From Mycolicibacterium brumae (lineage in GTDB: Bacteria; Actinomycetota; Actinomycetes; Mycobacteriales; Mycobacteriaceae): a stretch of DNA of 64,000 nucleotides. The notes under the pieces are model-generated. The model was not told where the DNA came from. It worked only from the letters and a program-made list of their open reading frames with translations, and made no database searches. The position numbers were made by a program, and so were the translations under genes. The stretch covers positions 2,356,001 through 2,420,000 of the forward strand of contig NZ_CP104302.1 of the NCBI RefSeq assembly GCF_025215495.1, read 5' to 3'. Shown in pieces: positions 52,392-60,983 of this stretch. Position 1 is the stretch's first letter. Every line of letters begins with the position of its first letter.

Positions 52392-53066
52392 ATGGGCGAC
52401 AGCAGCGACACCCCCAACGCCGACCACGACGTGAAGCTCACCGAACGTCAGCGGACCATTCTCAATGTGATCCGGGAGTCGGTGGCCAGTCGCGGCTACC
52501 CACCGAGCATCCGTGAGATCGGCGACGCCGTCGGCCTGACCTCCACCTCGTCGGTGGCCCACCAGTTGCGCGCGTTGGAGCGCAAGGGCTATCTGCAGCG
52601 CGACGCCAACCGGCCGCGCGCGGTGAACGTCCGTGGCTCAAACGACGCGCTGGCCCCGGCCACCGAGGTCGCCGGCTCCGACGCGCTGCCCGAGCCCACC
52701 TATGTGCCGGTGTTGGGCCGGATCGCCGCCGGCGGCCCGATCCTCGCCGAGGAAGCCGTCGAGGATGTCTTTCCGCTGCCGCGCGAGCTGGTCGGCGAAG
52801 GCTCGCTGTTCCTGCTGAAGGTGGTCGGCGAGTCGATGGTCGACGCGGCCATCTGCGACGGGGACTGGGTGGTCATCCGCCAGCAGAACGTGGCCGACAA
52901 CGGTGACATCGTCGCGGCCATGCTCGACGGCGAGGCCACCGTGAAGACGTTCAAGCGCACCGCCGGCCAGGTCTGGCTGATGCCGCACAATCCCGCGTTC
53001 GATCCCATTCCGGGCAACGACGCCGTCATCCTCGGCAAGGTCGTCACCGTCATCCGACGAGTGTGA
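52392..53066 (+). CDS. lexA: SOS repressor LexA
   Basis: 224 residues. N-terminal winged HTH ([20 protein letters not shown]) binds SOS boxes. The S24 peptidase domain has the Ala113-Gly114 cleavage site in RIAAGGPI, Ser148 in [10 protein letters not shown] and Lys185 in EATVKTFKR. RecA-stimulated self-cleavage induces DNA-repair genes. The 3' end (VTVIRRV and stop) is duplicated in two following 65-bp repeats. Divergent from chiZ with three SOS boxes between. Confidence 0.97.
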   Translation: MGDSSDTPNADHDVKLTERQRTILNVIRESVASRGYPPSIREIGDAVGLTSTSSVAHQLRALERKGYLQRDANRPRAVNVRGSNDALAPATEVAGSDALPEPTYVPVLGRIAAGGPILAEEAVEDVFPLPRELVGEGSLFLLKVVGESMVDAAICDGDWVVIRQQNVADNGDIVAAMLDGEATVKTFKRTAGQVWLMPHNPAFDPIPGNDAVILGKVVTVIRRV

Positions 53067-53205
53067 GGCAGCTCGACCAGCCACTCCGGTGGCCCCGAAA
53101 GAGCCGGGCCACCGTCATCCGACGAGTGTGAGGCAGCTCGACCAGCCACTCCGGTGGCCCCGAAAGAGCCGGGCCACCGTCATCCGACGGGTGTGAGGCA
53201 GCTCA
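53046..53205. repeat. 65-bp tandem repeat duplicating the lexA 3' end
   Basis: Units start at 53046, 53111 and 53176 (the last truncated after ~30 bases). Each begins ACCGTCATCCGACGAGTGTG, that is the last lexA codons and TGA, and contains CGGTGGCCC...GGGCCACCG hairpins (53087-53114 and 53152-53179). A stem-loop therefore follows each copy of the stop codon, and the array may act as a tandem terminator. Confidence 0.9.
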
Positions 53206-53206
53206 G

Positions 53207-55522
53207 TCAGTCGGCGCGGTGGAAGCCGTTGGCCTGGGCGTGGCCCTCGTCGGCGAACCAGATGTCGGCCACCGTCTCCTCGTAGCCGGCGCCGCCGGGA
53301 ACGTAGTAGTTGCCCGAGCGCATGCACGCCTTGATGCTGAATCCCTCGGGCGCCTGGTGGGGATCCTCCAGTGGCAGGTGAATCGCCGGGTAAGCGGAGG
53401 GTTCCTGCGCGGTTTCGATGACCGGTTCCGGCTCCGGCTCACGTACGGGTTCGGGCTCAGGCTCAGGCTCCCACTGCTGCTGTTCGGGCTCGGGTTCCCA
53501 ACGGCGCTCGGAAGACGTCGCGCGATCCTCGAACGCGCCGTATTTGGCGCCCCAGTCCGGCAGCGGCGGCAACGACGAGTCGATCCGGGCATGCCGGCCC
53601 GACGGGGTCTCATCGGCCAGCGGCTCGGCGGGGGCCTCCGCTTCGACATCCAGGCCGCTGAAGTCGAACCGGGTGGGCGCGGTGTCGATCCGATCCTCGT
53701 CCTCGTCGAACTCGCCTTCGACGTAGTCGCCTTCGACGTAGTCGTCTTCGGTGTGCTCGCCTTCGGCGATCTCCGCCTCGGCGCGGTCGGCCGCAACGAA
53801 ATCGTCTGAGGCGTAGTCATCCTCGGCCGCGGCTTCGGCATGGTCATCGTCGGCGGGAGGGTGGGTGAACAGCTCATCGTGGATGACCACCTGGGTGGTC
53901 TCCGCGCGGTCGTCGCCGATCCACTCGGTGCGTTCCTCGGTGTAACCCGGGCCGCTGTCGTACTCGGAGAAGAAGCGGTCCGCGGCGCCGGCGGAACCTC
54001 CGCCGCTGTAGCGCGGGGCGTCCTCGTCGTAGCGCGGGGCGTCCTCGTCGTAGCGCGGGGCGTCCTCGTCGTAGCGGGGGGCGTCCTCGTCGTAGCGGGG
54101 AGCGTCATCTGCGTAGCGCGCGGCGTCGCCTTCGTAGCGCCCACCTTCGGCGTCGACCGCGGGGGTGGACCGACGGCGGGTGAACAGCCACGCGCCCAGC
54201 CCCAGCAGGAGCAACACGGGCAACAGCCACCACAGCCAGCCGGCCCCGCCGGATCCGGTGTCCTCGCCCGACGCGCTGCCGCCCGGCTGGTCCGACGATT
54301 GGACGCTCGGCAGCGGCTGGTTGGGCACCTCGATGCCTTCCAGCGCATCGGCCAATTCCGGCGGGCTGGTGGTGAAGGTGCGGTCCCCGGCGTTCCAGGA
54401 CACCTCGCCGCCGGTGAACTTCTGGCTCATCACGTCGCCGTCGATCTTGTGTTCGGCGGTCGGGACACCGAGCGCGCCGGTCGGGCCACCGAGCTTGTCC
54501 CAGGCCGCCTTGACCGGGCCGTTGACCACGATGGCACCGTTGTCCTGGGTCCAGAAGATGACCGGGTGGTCGGCCGCGGCGAAGCTCGCCTGGCGGCTGT
54601 CGGGAACGCCCCCGTCGACCTCGCCGGAGGTCGGGAAGCCCAGCTCGCCGGTCGGGCCGCCGGCGGATTCGTAGCGCTCGAGCACCGCGCCGGTCAGGGC
54701 GCGTGCCCCGGTGCCCGGGGTGTAGAAGATCTTGCCGCCGGCGAAGTTCTGCGCGACGCCGTCGTCGCCGACGGCGTACTGCTCACCCTCCCGCGCGCCG
54801 AGCGGGCCCTCGGCGCCGCCGGCCGTCCGGTACGCGGTGTTGATCGCGGTGGTGGCGTCTCCCGGGATGGGCAGCCCAACCAGCTGGCCGGCCAGGTCGC
54901 CCGGCTCGGTGGTGAAGGTGCCGGTGGCGGTGTCGTAGGAGACCAGCCCGGCGCTGAAGCGCTGGGTGATGACGCTGCCGTTGTAGGTCTCGTCCTCGAT
55001 CGGCACGCCGAGCACACCGGAGGATCCGCCGAGGTGGTCCCAGGCCGCGTTCATCGCGCCGCGCACCACCCACGCACCGGACTCCGGGGTCCAGAAGATA
55101 ACGGGATTGTCGGCGGCGGAGAAGATCGAGTTGCGGCTCTCCGGGCTCACCCGGCCGGGGCCTTCGTCGACGGTCGGGAAGCCCAGGCCGCTGTCGGCGG
55201 GGCCGCCGAGGGCGCGGTAGCGATCCAGGATGGCGCCGAACATGGTGTGCGCGCCGGTGGCCGGCGTGTAGAAGATCGCCCCGCCGACGAAGTTCTGGCC
55301 GAAGCCGCCGCCGACGGCGTAGACGCCGCCGTCGCGCTCACCCAACGGAGACGTCGGCCCGCCCGCGGCGTTCCACGCGTCGGTGATCGCCACGTCGGCG
55401 TCGCCTTCCGGTGTCGCGGACGCGGGGGCCGCCGCCAGCGCGACGACCAGGGTCAACGCCGACAGCCAGGCCAGCAGCGCGCGCCCCAGCACCCATCGAA
55501 ATGGGTTTCGTTGCCTCGTCAT
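53207..55522 (-). CDS. LGFP-repeat surface protein with variable tail
   Basis: 771 residues. Signal peptide (~1-36), then about six LGFP-type repeats (~40-385; GVLGVPIEDE, GPLGAREGEQYAVGDDG, TGELGFPTSGEVDG), which bind the peptidoglycan-arabinogalactan layer. A helix at ~424-448 (WLWWLLPVLLLLGLGAWLF) anchors it. The acidic tail includes six DEDAPRY repeats (~469-505), a Glu/Pro stretch and a C-terminal ~45-residue segment (IKACMRSGNYYVPGGAGY, DIWFADEGHAQANGFHR) resembling the 'sunset' domain. Rv2721c homologue. Topology puts the repeats outside and the tail inside. Confidence 0.85.
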   Translation of the reverse strand: MTRQRNPFRWVLGRALLAWLSALTLVVALAAAPASATPEGDADVAITDAWNAAGGPTSPLGERDGGVYAVGGGFGQNFVGGAIFYTPATGAHTMFGAILDRYRALGGPADSGLGFPTVDEGPGRVSPESRNSIFSAADNPVIFWTPESGAWVVRGAMNAAWDHLGGSSGVLGVPIEDETYNGSVITQRFSAGLVSYDTATGTFTTEPGDLAGQLVGLPIPGDATTAINTAYRTAGGAEGPLGAREGEQYAVGDDGVAQNFAGGKIFYTPGTGARALTGAVLERYESAGGPTGELGFPTSGEVDGGVPDSRQASFAAADHPVIFWTQDNGAIVVNGPVKAAWDKLGGPTGALGVPTAEHKIDGDVMSQKFTGGEVSWNAGDRTFTTSPPELADALEGIEVPNQPLPSVQSSDQPGGSASGEDTGSGGAGWLWWLLPVLLLLGLGAWLFTRRRSTPAVDAEGGRYEGDAARYADDAPRYDEDAPRYDEDAPRYDEDAPRYDEDAPRYSGGGSAGAADRFFSEYDSGPGYTEERTEWIGDDRAETTQVVIHDELFTHPPADDDHAEAAAEDDYASDDFVAADRAEAEIAEGEHTEDDYVEGDYVEGEFDEDEDRIDTAPTRFDFSGLDVEAEAPAEPLADETPSGRHARIDSSLPPLPDWGAKYGAFEDRATSSERRWEPEPEQQQWEPEPEPEPVREPEPEPVIETAQEPSAYPAIHLPLEDPHQAPEGFSIKACMRSGNYYVPGGAGYEETVADIWFADEGHAQANGFHRAD
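54006..54116. repeat. 21-bp coding repeats in the LGFP protein tail
   Basis: Five units of GTAGCGCGGGGCGTCCTCGTC type and part of a sixth, starts at 54006, 54027, 54048, 54069, 54090 and 54111. Each encodes DEDAPRY on the minus strand; slippage in this array would change tail length without frameshift. Confidence 0.88.
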
Positions 55523-55722
55523 GCCTACTCCCAGCCGTCTCGTCCCGGTTCACCCATATCCGTCACGCACCTCAACTTCGCGACGCTATGTGATTCCTGA
55601 GACTCCTGATCACTGTCAACCTCGGACAATACCGATCTGTTACCAAAAAGCGCGCTCGGCGCGACCATTTGGAGCAAACGAAATCGCCGGCCCCGCCAGG
55701 CGTCCCCGAAGCCCCGGAGAAC

Positions 55723-55756
55723 GATGGGGCCTCGGCGTCACCGCCGAGGCCCCATC
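55723..55756 (-). terminator. fadE20 terminator hairpin
   Basis: GATGGGGCCTCGGCG-TCAC-CGCCGAGGCCCCATC is a perfect 15-bp stem with a four-base loop, just after the fadE20 stop. No U tract follows, as is common in mycobacteria. The remaining ~200 bases to the LGFP gene start contain no gene. Confidence 0.75.
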
Positions 55757-55771
55757 AGCACAGACCTGCGA

Positions 55772-56929
55772 TCAGACGCCGAGACCGCGCCCGATGATTT
55801 CCTTCATCACCTCGGTGGTGCCGCCGTAGATGGTCTGCACGCGCGAATCCAGCCACGCCCGGGCAACCGGGTACTCCCGCATATATCCGTATCCGCCGTG
55901 CAACTGCACACACCGGTCGATCAGGTAGACCTGCTTCTCGGTGGAGTACCACTTGGCCATGGCGGCCTGCTCGATGGACAGCTTCTCCTCGTTGTGCAGC
56001 TTGAGGAACTCATCGACCATCATCCGAACCATGGTTGCCTCGGTGGCCAGCTCGGCCAGCAGGAAGCGGCTGTTCTGGAAGCTGCCGATCGGACGGCCGA
56101 AGGCCTTGCGGTCCTTGCAGTACTGCACGGTCTCCTCGAGCACAGCCTCCATCGCGGCGGCGGCGACCAGGGCGATCGACATGCGTTCCTGCGGCAGGTT
56201 CTGCATCAGGTAGATGAAGCCCTGACCCTCCTCGCCGAGCAGGTTCTCCACCGGGACCTTGACGTCGGTGAAGGACAGTTCGGCGGTGTCCTGGGCGTCC
56301 AGGCCGACCTTGTCCAGGTGGCGGCCGCGTTCGAAGCCCTCCATGCCGCGCTCGACGCACAGCAGCGACATGCCCATCGCGCCCTTGCTGGGGTCGGTCT
56401 GGGCCACCACGATCACCAGGTCGGACAGAATGCCGTTGGTGATGAAGGTCTTCGAGCCGTTGAGGATGTAGTGATCCCCCTCGCGCACCGCGCGAGTCTT
56501 GATGCCCTGCAGGTCAGAGCCGGTGCCCGGCTCGGTCATCGCGATCGCGGTGATCATCTCGCCGGTGCAGAACTTGGGGAACCAGCGCTGCTTCTGCTCC
56601 TCGGTGCACAGCCGCAACAGATACGGCAGCACGACGTCGTTGTGCAGCATGTAGCCCAGGCCGTTGTAGCGTCCTCGGGCGGTCTCCTCGCCCATCACGA
56701 CGTTGTAGCGGAAGTCGTCGTTGCCGCCGCCGCCGTACTCCTCGGGCACCGCCATGCCCAGGAAACCCTGCTTGCCGGCCTCGACCCAGACGCTGCGGTC
56801 AACGATCTTGTCCTTTTCCCACTGCTCGTGGAACGGCGCGACGTGCTTGTCGAGGAACGCGCGGAAAGACTCCCGGAACATCTCGTGCTCGGGCTCGAAC
56901 AGCGTGCGCTCGTACTTGACGACACCCAT
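55772..56929 (-). CDS. fadE20: Acyl-CoA dehydrogenase FadE20
   Basis: 385 residues, FAD-dependent acyl-CoA dehydrogenase of beta-oxidation. N-terminal helices (YERTLFEPEHEMFRESFRAF), FAD-binding ITAIAMTEPGTGSDLQGIKT (~130-150), GSKTFITNGILSDLVIVVAQ and C-terminal RCVQLHGGYGYMREYPVARAW. Near the end the sequence is TIYGGTTEVMKEI, lacking the YEG glutamate used as base in medium-chain enzymes, so its base is probably elsewhere, as in isovaleryl- and long-chain types. ATG 56929 follows GGAGG. Rv2724c position. Confidence 0.92.
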   Translation of the reverse strand: MGVVKYERTLFEPEHEMFRESFRAFLDKHVAPFHEQWEKDKIVDRSVWVEAGKQGFLGMAVPEEYGGGGNDDFRYNVVMGEETARGRYNGLGYMLHNDVVLPYLLRLCTEEQKQRWFPKFCTGEMITAIAMTEPGTGSDLQGIKTRAVREGDHYILNGSKTFITNGILSDLVIVVAQTDPSKGAMGMSLLCVERGMEGFERGRHLDKVGLDAQDTAELSFTDVKVPVENLLGEEGQGFIYLMQNLPQERMSIALVAAAAMEAVLEETVQYCKDRKAFGRPIGSFQNSRFLLAELATEATMVRMMVDEFLKLHNEEKLSIEQAAMAKWYSTEKQVYLIDRCVQLHGGYGYMREYPVARAWLDSRVQTIYGGTTEVMKEIIGRGLGV

Positions 56930-57062
56930 GGGTGACTGGCCTCCGATAACAGGGATGGGATCGCGCGGCGGCGAATGTGACCTCGACCATACCCCAACCG
57001 GGCGGTTGGTCGGGAGGTCGGTCACCGGCGCCGCGCCGGCCGCCTCCCTAAGCTTGAGCCCC

Positions 57063-57536
57063 ATGACCCAGGCCGCGGTGCTCACCGTCTCCGACCGGTC
57101 CGCCGCGGGGACCCGCCCCGACACCGCCGGGCCCCTGGCGGTCGCCGCGTTGCGCGATGCGGGCTTCGAATGCGCCGAGGCCACCGTGGTCGCCGACGGC
57201 GCGGCATCCGTCGAACAGGGCCTGCGCGCCCTGCTGGGCGCCGGCGCTCGACTGATCGTGACCACCGGCGGCACCGGCGTCGGCCCGCGCGACGCCACCC
57301 CGGAGGCGACGACGGCGGTCATCGAGCGGGAATTGCCCGGAATCGCCGACGAGCTGCGCCGGGCGGGCGTGGCCAGCACCCCGATGGCGATGCTGTCCCG
57401 TGGTGTGGCCGGCGTGGTCGGCGACGCGCTGGTGGTGAACCTGCCGGGCTCCCCCGGCGCGGTCGCCGACGGCATGCCGGTGGTGCTATCGGTGGCCGGG
57501 CACGTGCTGGCGCAATTGCGCGGGGCCGACCACTGA
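57063..57536 (+). CDS. mog: Molybdopterin adenylyltransferase (Mog/MoaB type)
   Basis: 157 residues. It adenylylates molybdopterin before molybdate insertion by MoeA. Typical motifs: AAVLTVSDRSAAGTRPDTAG (N-terminus), IVTTGGTGVGPRDATPEAT (~63-81) and VVNLPGSPGAV. Taken as Mog (Rv0865 type), being directly linked to moaE. Its TGA overlaps the moaE ATG by one base (TGATG). TAAGCT lies eight bases before the start. Confidence 0.92.
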   Translation: MTQAAVLTVSDRSAAGTRPDTAGPLAVAALRDAGFECAEATVVADGAASVEQGLRALLGAGARLIVTTGGTGVGPRDATPEATTAVIERELPGIADELRRAGVASTPMAMLSRGVAGVVGDALVVNLPGSPGAVADGMPVVLSVAGHVLAQLRGADH

Positions 57537-57961
57537 TGAACACCGTGGCGTTCGCGCGGATCAGCGAGTCGGCGCTGTCACTGGACGAGCATTTGGCCGC
57601 TGTGGCCGGCGCCTCCGCCGGGGCGGTTTCCACCTTCACCGGCCAGGTGCGCGATCACGACCCCGACGCCCACGGCGCGGTGGTGGCGCTGGAGTACAGC
57701 GCGCACCCGGACGCCGAGGTGATACTGGCCCGCATCGCCGCCGACGCCGCCGGTGACGGCGCGACGGTGGCGGTCAGCCACCGCGTCGGCCGACTCGGTG
57801 TCGGGGAGGCAGCGGTGATGATCGCGGTGGCCGCCCCGCACCGCGACACCGCGTTCACGGTGTGCCGCGCGGTGATCGAGACCATCAAGACCGACCTGCC
57901 GGTGTGGAAGCGCCAAATCGAGGCCGACGGCGCCGCCACCTGGAAAGGGATCGGCGGCTGA
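57536..57961 (+). CDS. moaE: Molybdopterin synthase catalytic subunit MoaE
   Basis: 141 residues. With MoaD it inserts two sulphurs into precursor Z to make molybdopterin. AGAVSTFTGQVRDHD (~30-44), VAVSHRVGRLGVGEAAVMIA and the active-site lysine segment ETIKTDLPVWKRQ (~117-129) are intact. Start overlaps the mog stop by one base. Convergent with moaD. Confidence 0.94.
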   Translation: MNTVAFARISESALSLDEHLAAVAGASAGAVSTFTGQVRDHDPDAHGAVVALEYSAHPDAEVILARIAADAAGDGATVAVSHRVGRLGVGEAAVMIAVAAPHRDTAFTVCRAVIETIKTDLPVWKRQIEADGAATWKGIGG

Positions 57962-57966
57962 GGCCG

Positions 57967-58200
57967 CTATCCCCCGGCGAACGGCGGCAGCACGTCGACG
58001 GTCGCCGTTGCGGGCAGCACCGTGTCGTCGGAGGCCCGCGCCCCGTCGACCAAGACCGCGCAGCAGCCCAGCAACGGCGCCAACCCCGCGTGCTCGGCGC
58101 TCAGCGTGGCACGCAGTTCGCCGAGGGTCTCGGCGTCCACGGGTTGCTCGGCGACCCCGGCGGCCTCGGCGGCCGCCGCGAAGAACCTCACCAGCGCCAT
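57967..58200 (-). CDS. moaD: Molybdopterin synthase sulphur carrier MoaD
   Basis: 77 residues, ubiquitin-like fold ending in the Gly-Gly (PPFAGG) that becomes a thiocarboxylate. Start is ATG 58200, overlapping the mobA stop by one base. The cognate MoaE lies convergent five bases away. Confidence 0.92.
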   Translation of the reverse strand: MALVRFFAAAAEAAGVAEQPVDAETLGELRATLSAEHAGLAPLLGCCAVLVDGARASDDTVLPATATVDVLPPFAGG

Positions 58201-58769
58201 CAGCGGTCGCCTTCCCGATAGGCCGCCCGGGCCCGGTCGAGGTCCGCGGCGGTGTCGATATCCGCGCTCACCCCATCCTCGTCGTCGAGCCAGCGCACCG
58301 CCAGCTCGCCGAGCAACAGCTGGCAGGACGCCCCGGCCACCCGGGTGCCCAGGCCGACGGCCGCGCGGCGCAGCGCCGCGGCCCGGTACTTCCCGGCCAG
58401 CCATTGCGGCCGTCCGCCAGCACGCAACACGACGGCGTCGCCGATGATCGGCGCGGTGAGCAGCCGGCGCACCGTCGAATCCGGATAGACCAGATCGCCG
58501 GCCAGCACCAGCACCCCGTCGTCGCCGTGCAGCGCGCTGACGCCGGCGGCGATGGCGGCGGCCGGCCCGGCCAGCGGCGGATCCTCACGCACCCAGGTCA
58601 GTCGGGGGTCGTCTTCGAGGACCGGCCCGACGGCGATGATCGGCGCACAGCCCGCCAGCGCCATGACGGTCCGGTCCAGCAGCGTCTGCCCGCCGAGTTC
58701 CAGCAGTGGTTTGACGGCGCCGCCGAGCCGCGAACCGCGCCCACCGACCAAGAGAATCGCAGCGGTCAT
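58200..58769 (-). CDS. mobA: Molybdenum cofactor nucleotidyltransferase MobA-like
   Basis: 189 residues. Nucleotidyltransferase N-terminus AAILLVGGRGSRLGG (~3-17; compare LAGG-x-SSRMG of MobA), followed by VKPLLELGGQTLLDR and DDGVLVLAGDLVYPDS (metal-binding aspartate). It would attach GMP to Mo-molybdopterin, or CMP if related to MocA. The usual DK of the motif is replaced by VK. Start ATG 58769 right after moaC; longer in-frame start at 58805 lies within moaC. Confidence 0.82.
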   Translation of the reverse strand: MTAAILLVGGRGSRLGGAVKPLLELGGQTLLDRTVMALAGCAPIIAVGPVLEDDPRLTWVREDPPLAGPAAAIAAGVSALHGDDGVLVLAGDLVYPDSTVRRLLTAPIIGDAVVLRAGGRPQWLAGKYRAAALRRAAVGLGTRVAGASCQLLLGELAVRWLDDEDGVSADIDTAADLDRARAAYREGDR

Positions 58770-58770
58770 C

Positions 58771-59241
58771 TCACTCCGTCCGCACCCAATCACCTGAGCG
58801 GCCACCGGATTTGGCGGTGATGCGCAAGTTCTGGACGCTGACCGAACGGTCCACGCCCTTCACCATGTCGACGATGGCCAGCGCCGCCACCGACACCGCG
58901 GTGAGCGCCTCCATCTCCACCCCGGTGCGGTCCGCGGTGCGCACCGTGGCCTGCAGCTCCACGCCGTCGTCGGTGAGGTCGATGTCGAGCACCGCGCCGT
59001 GCACACCGATCACATGCGCCAACGGCAGCAGATCGGCGGTGCGTTTGGCGGCCGAGATCCCGGCGATGCGCGCCACCGCCAACACATCGCCCTTGGGGAC
59101 CGTGCCGTCGCAGAGCAGGGCCACCGTTTCCGGCGCGCACCTGACGAAGCCGCGGGCGGTGGCCGAACGGACCGTGGGGGTCTTCTCGGTCACGTCGACC
59201 ATCCGGGCTTGTCCGACCGAATCGAGGTGCGTCAGTTCCAT
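58771..59241 (-). CDS. moaC: Cyclic pyranopterin monophosphate synthase MoaC
   Basis: 156 residues. It converts the MoaA product to cyclic pyranopterin. Signatures: ARMVDVTEKTPTVRSATA, the substrate loop AKRTADLLPLAHVIGVHG (~65-82) and MEALTAVSVAALAIVDMVKG (~109-128) with the catalytic lysine. Between moeA and mobA; one-base gap to mobA and 14 to moeA. moaA itself is not in the window. Confidence 0.94.
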   Translation of the reverse strand: MELTHLDSVGQARMVDVTEKTPTVRSATARGFVRCAPETVALLCDGTVPKGDVLAVARIAGISAAKRTADLLPLAHVIGVHGAVLDIDLTDDGVELQATVRTADRTGVEMEALTAVSVAALAIVDMVKGVDRSVSVQNLRITAKSGGRSGDWVRTE

Positions 59242-59255
59242 TTTCGGCCCGCCTT

Positions 59256-60485
59256 CTACAGTTCCATGACTTCCACCGGGTCCCCGGCGCGAACCTGGTC
59301 CACCTCGGCCGCGACGATCGCGTAGCCGCCGGCGGCGCCCAGTCCGGCGGCCAGATGTGATCCGGACCCGCCGCCGGTGGCCGGGCGCACCAGCGGGTGG
59401 GCCGGGTCGCTACGGTCCACCACGGCGGGCAGATACTGCCGTCGGTCGCGGGGTGAACGCCAATCCGCCCCGGCCGGGATGATCTGCCGGGACCGCTGAA
59501 TCTCGTTGCGTCCCATCATGGTCAGCAACGCCGGCCGCACGAAAGCCTCAAAGGACACCGCCGCGCTCACCGGATTGCCAGGCAAACCGAACAGCAGCAT
59601 CCCGCCGTCGGTCGCCCCGAATCCCTGCGGCTTGCCCGGCTGCATCGCAACCTTGGTGAATTCCATTGCCGTGCCGAGGCTTTCGCGAACCACCTCATAG
59701 GCTCCGGCGCTCACCCCGCCGGTGAACACCACCGCGTCCAGGCGCAGCGCCGCAGCTTCGGCGACCACCTCGGCGGGGCCGTCTCCGGCGTCGTCTACCA
59801 CCCGGCGCAGCGCCACCTCAGCGCCGGCGGCGCTGACCAGGCCGGCCAGCAGGATCGAGTTGGACTCCGGGATCTGCCCGCGGCGCAGCGGCTCGCCCGC
59901 GGTGACGAGTTCGGAGCCGGTGGACACCACAGCCACCCGGGGACGACGCGCCACCGACACCTGCGCGACCCCGGCGGCGGCCAGCGCCGACAGTTGCAGT
60001 GGCCCGAGCAGCACCCCCGGACCGAGCACCGGGTCTCCGGCGACCAGGTCCTCCCCGGCTCGGCGGATGTGCGCGCCGACCGTCCGCGGCGCGCGGCGCA
60101 CGACCGCGATGGCCATCGAATCGGCCAGCCCGCCGGCGGTGTCCTCGAACGGCACAATGGCGTCGGCGTCGGCGGGGACCGGCGCGCCGGTCATGATCCG
60201 CGCCGCAGTCTCGGGCGCCAGCGCAGGGTCGGCGCCCGATCCGGCCGGGATGTCGGCGACCACCCTCAGGGTCACCGGCTGCTCGGCAGCGGCGGACGCC
60301 ACGTCGGCGAACCGCACCGCGAAGCCGTCCATCGCCGAGTTGTCGAACGGCGGCACCGCGCTGCCGGCCAGCGCGGGCAGCGCCAGGGTGGCGCCGTCAG
60401 CGGCGTCGAGGCCCACCCGGTCGATCGGCGTACGCCGCGTGCGGCCGAGGACGGCTGCCAGGTGGTCCTCGACGCTGCGGTACAT
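59256..60485 (-). CDS. moeA: Molybdenum insertase MoeA
   Basis: 409 residues. Inserts molybdate into adenylylated molybdopterin. Domains: N-terminal with PPFDNSAMDGFAVR, ARIMTGAPVPADADAIVPFE, then the MogA-like domain (VAVVSTGSELV, FTGGVSAGAYEVVRESL, LLFGLPGNPVSAAVSFEAFV) and a C-terminal domain. ATG 60485 is supported by TAGCCT six bases upstream, favouring it over GTG 60491. First gene of moeA-moaC-mobA-moaD. Confidence 0.94.
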   Translation of the reverse strand: MYRSVEDHLAAVLGRTRRTPIDRVGLDAADGATLALPALAGSAVPPFDNSAMDGFAVRFADVASAAAEQPVTLRVVADIPAGSGADPALAPETAARIMTGAPVPADADAIVPFEDTAGGLADSMAIAVVRRAPRTVGAHIRRAGEDLVAGDPVLGPGVLLGPLQLSALAAAGVAQVSVARRPRVAVVSTGSELVTAGEPLRRGQIPESNSILLAGLVSAAGAEVALRRVVDDAGDGPAEVVAEAAALRLDAVVFTGGVSAGAYEVVRESLGTAMEFTKVAMQPGKPQGFGATDGGMLLFGLPGNPVSAAVSFEAFVRPALLTMMGRNEIQRSRQIIPAGADWRSPRDRRQYLPAVVDRSDPAHPLVRPATGGGSGSHLAAGLGAAGGYAIVAAEVDQVRAGDPVEVMEL

Positions 60486-60491
60486 AGCCAC

Positions 60492-60497
60492 AGGCTA
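60492..60497 (-). promoter_or_regulatory. -10 box, leaderless moeA operon
   Basis: TAGCCT on the minus strand, six bases before ATG 60485. Confidence 0.5.
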
Positions 60498-60540
60498 TCG
60501 GGGTCACCTGGCGGGCGCTCCGGAGCCGTAAATGCGGAGC

Positions 60541-60576
60541 ATTCGCCGCGAATAACTCTTCGGGCACGGATAATCT
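60541..60576 (+). promoter_or_regulatory. Palindrome and promoter of the HTH-TOBE gene
   Basis: ATTCG-CCG-CGAAT (60541-60553) is a small perfect inverted repeat overlapping the expected -35 region of TAATCT (60571-60576, -10). It is a candidate operator for the molybdate regulator encoded next. Confidence 0.45.
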
Positions 60577-60584
60577 CGGGGACT

Positions 60585-60983
60585 ATGAGCGCGTATCGAA
60601 TCGCCGAAGCCGCCCGGTTGTTGGGGGTCAGCGACGACACGGTCCGGCGCTGGGTCGACCACGGCGCGCTCCCGGTCACCGGCGACCACCCCGCGCGGAT
60701 TCCCGGGGAGGCGCTGGCGGCGCACGCCGTCGCCCTCGCCGAGAACCCGCCCGACCCCACCGACGTGCTCTCCAGCGCCCGCAACCGATTCACCGGACTG
60801 GTCACCCGGGTGCAGATCGACGGCGTGATGGCCCAGGTCGACCTCCAATCCGGTCCGCATCGGGTGGTGTCGCTGATGAGCGCCGAAGCCGTCCGCGACC
60901 TCGGCCTGGCCCCGGGTTCGCTGGCCGTCGCGGTCATCAAGGCCACCACCGTCATCGTTGAAACCCCGAAGGAGACCCCCTGA
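60585..60983 (+). CDS. Molybdate regulator: MerR/excisionase-like HTH with TOBE domain
   Basis: 132 residues. The N-terminus is a DNA-binding winged helix (YRIAEAARLLGVSDDTVRRW, ~3-22), the C-terminal half a Mop/TOBE molybdate-binding domain (SARNRFTGLVTRVQIDGVMA, ~65-84). It probably senses molybdate and controls modABC and moeA, like a minimal ModE. ATG 60585; TGA overlaps the modA ATG by one base. It also supplies the molybdate-binding TOBE that ModC here lacks. Confidence 0.88.
   Translation: MSAYRIAEAARLLGVSDDTVRRWVDHGALPVTGDHPARIPGEALAAHAVALAENPPDPTDVLSSARNRFTGLVTRVQIDGVMAQVDLQSGPHRVVSLMSAEAVRDLGLAPGSLAVAVIKATTVIVETPKETP

Noticed and set aside
60486..60584. Moco riboswitch before moeA or modABC
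   Set aside because: Both promoters are predicted to lie within eight bases of the start codons, leaving no room for an aptamer.
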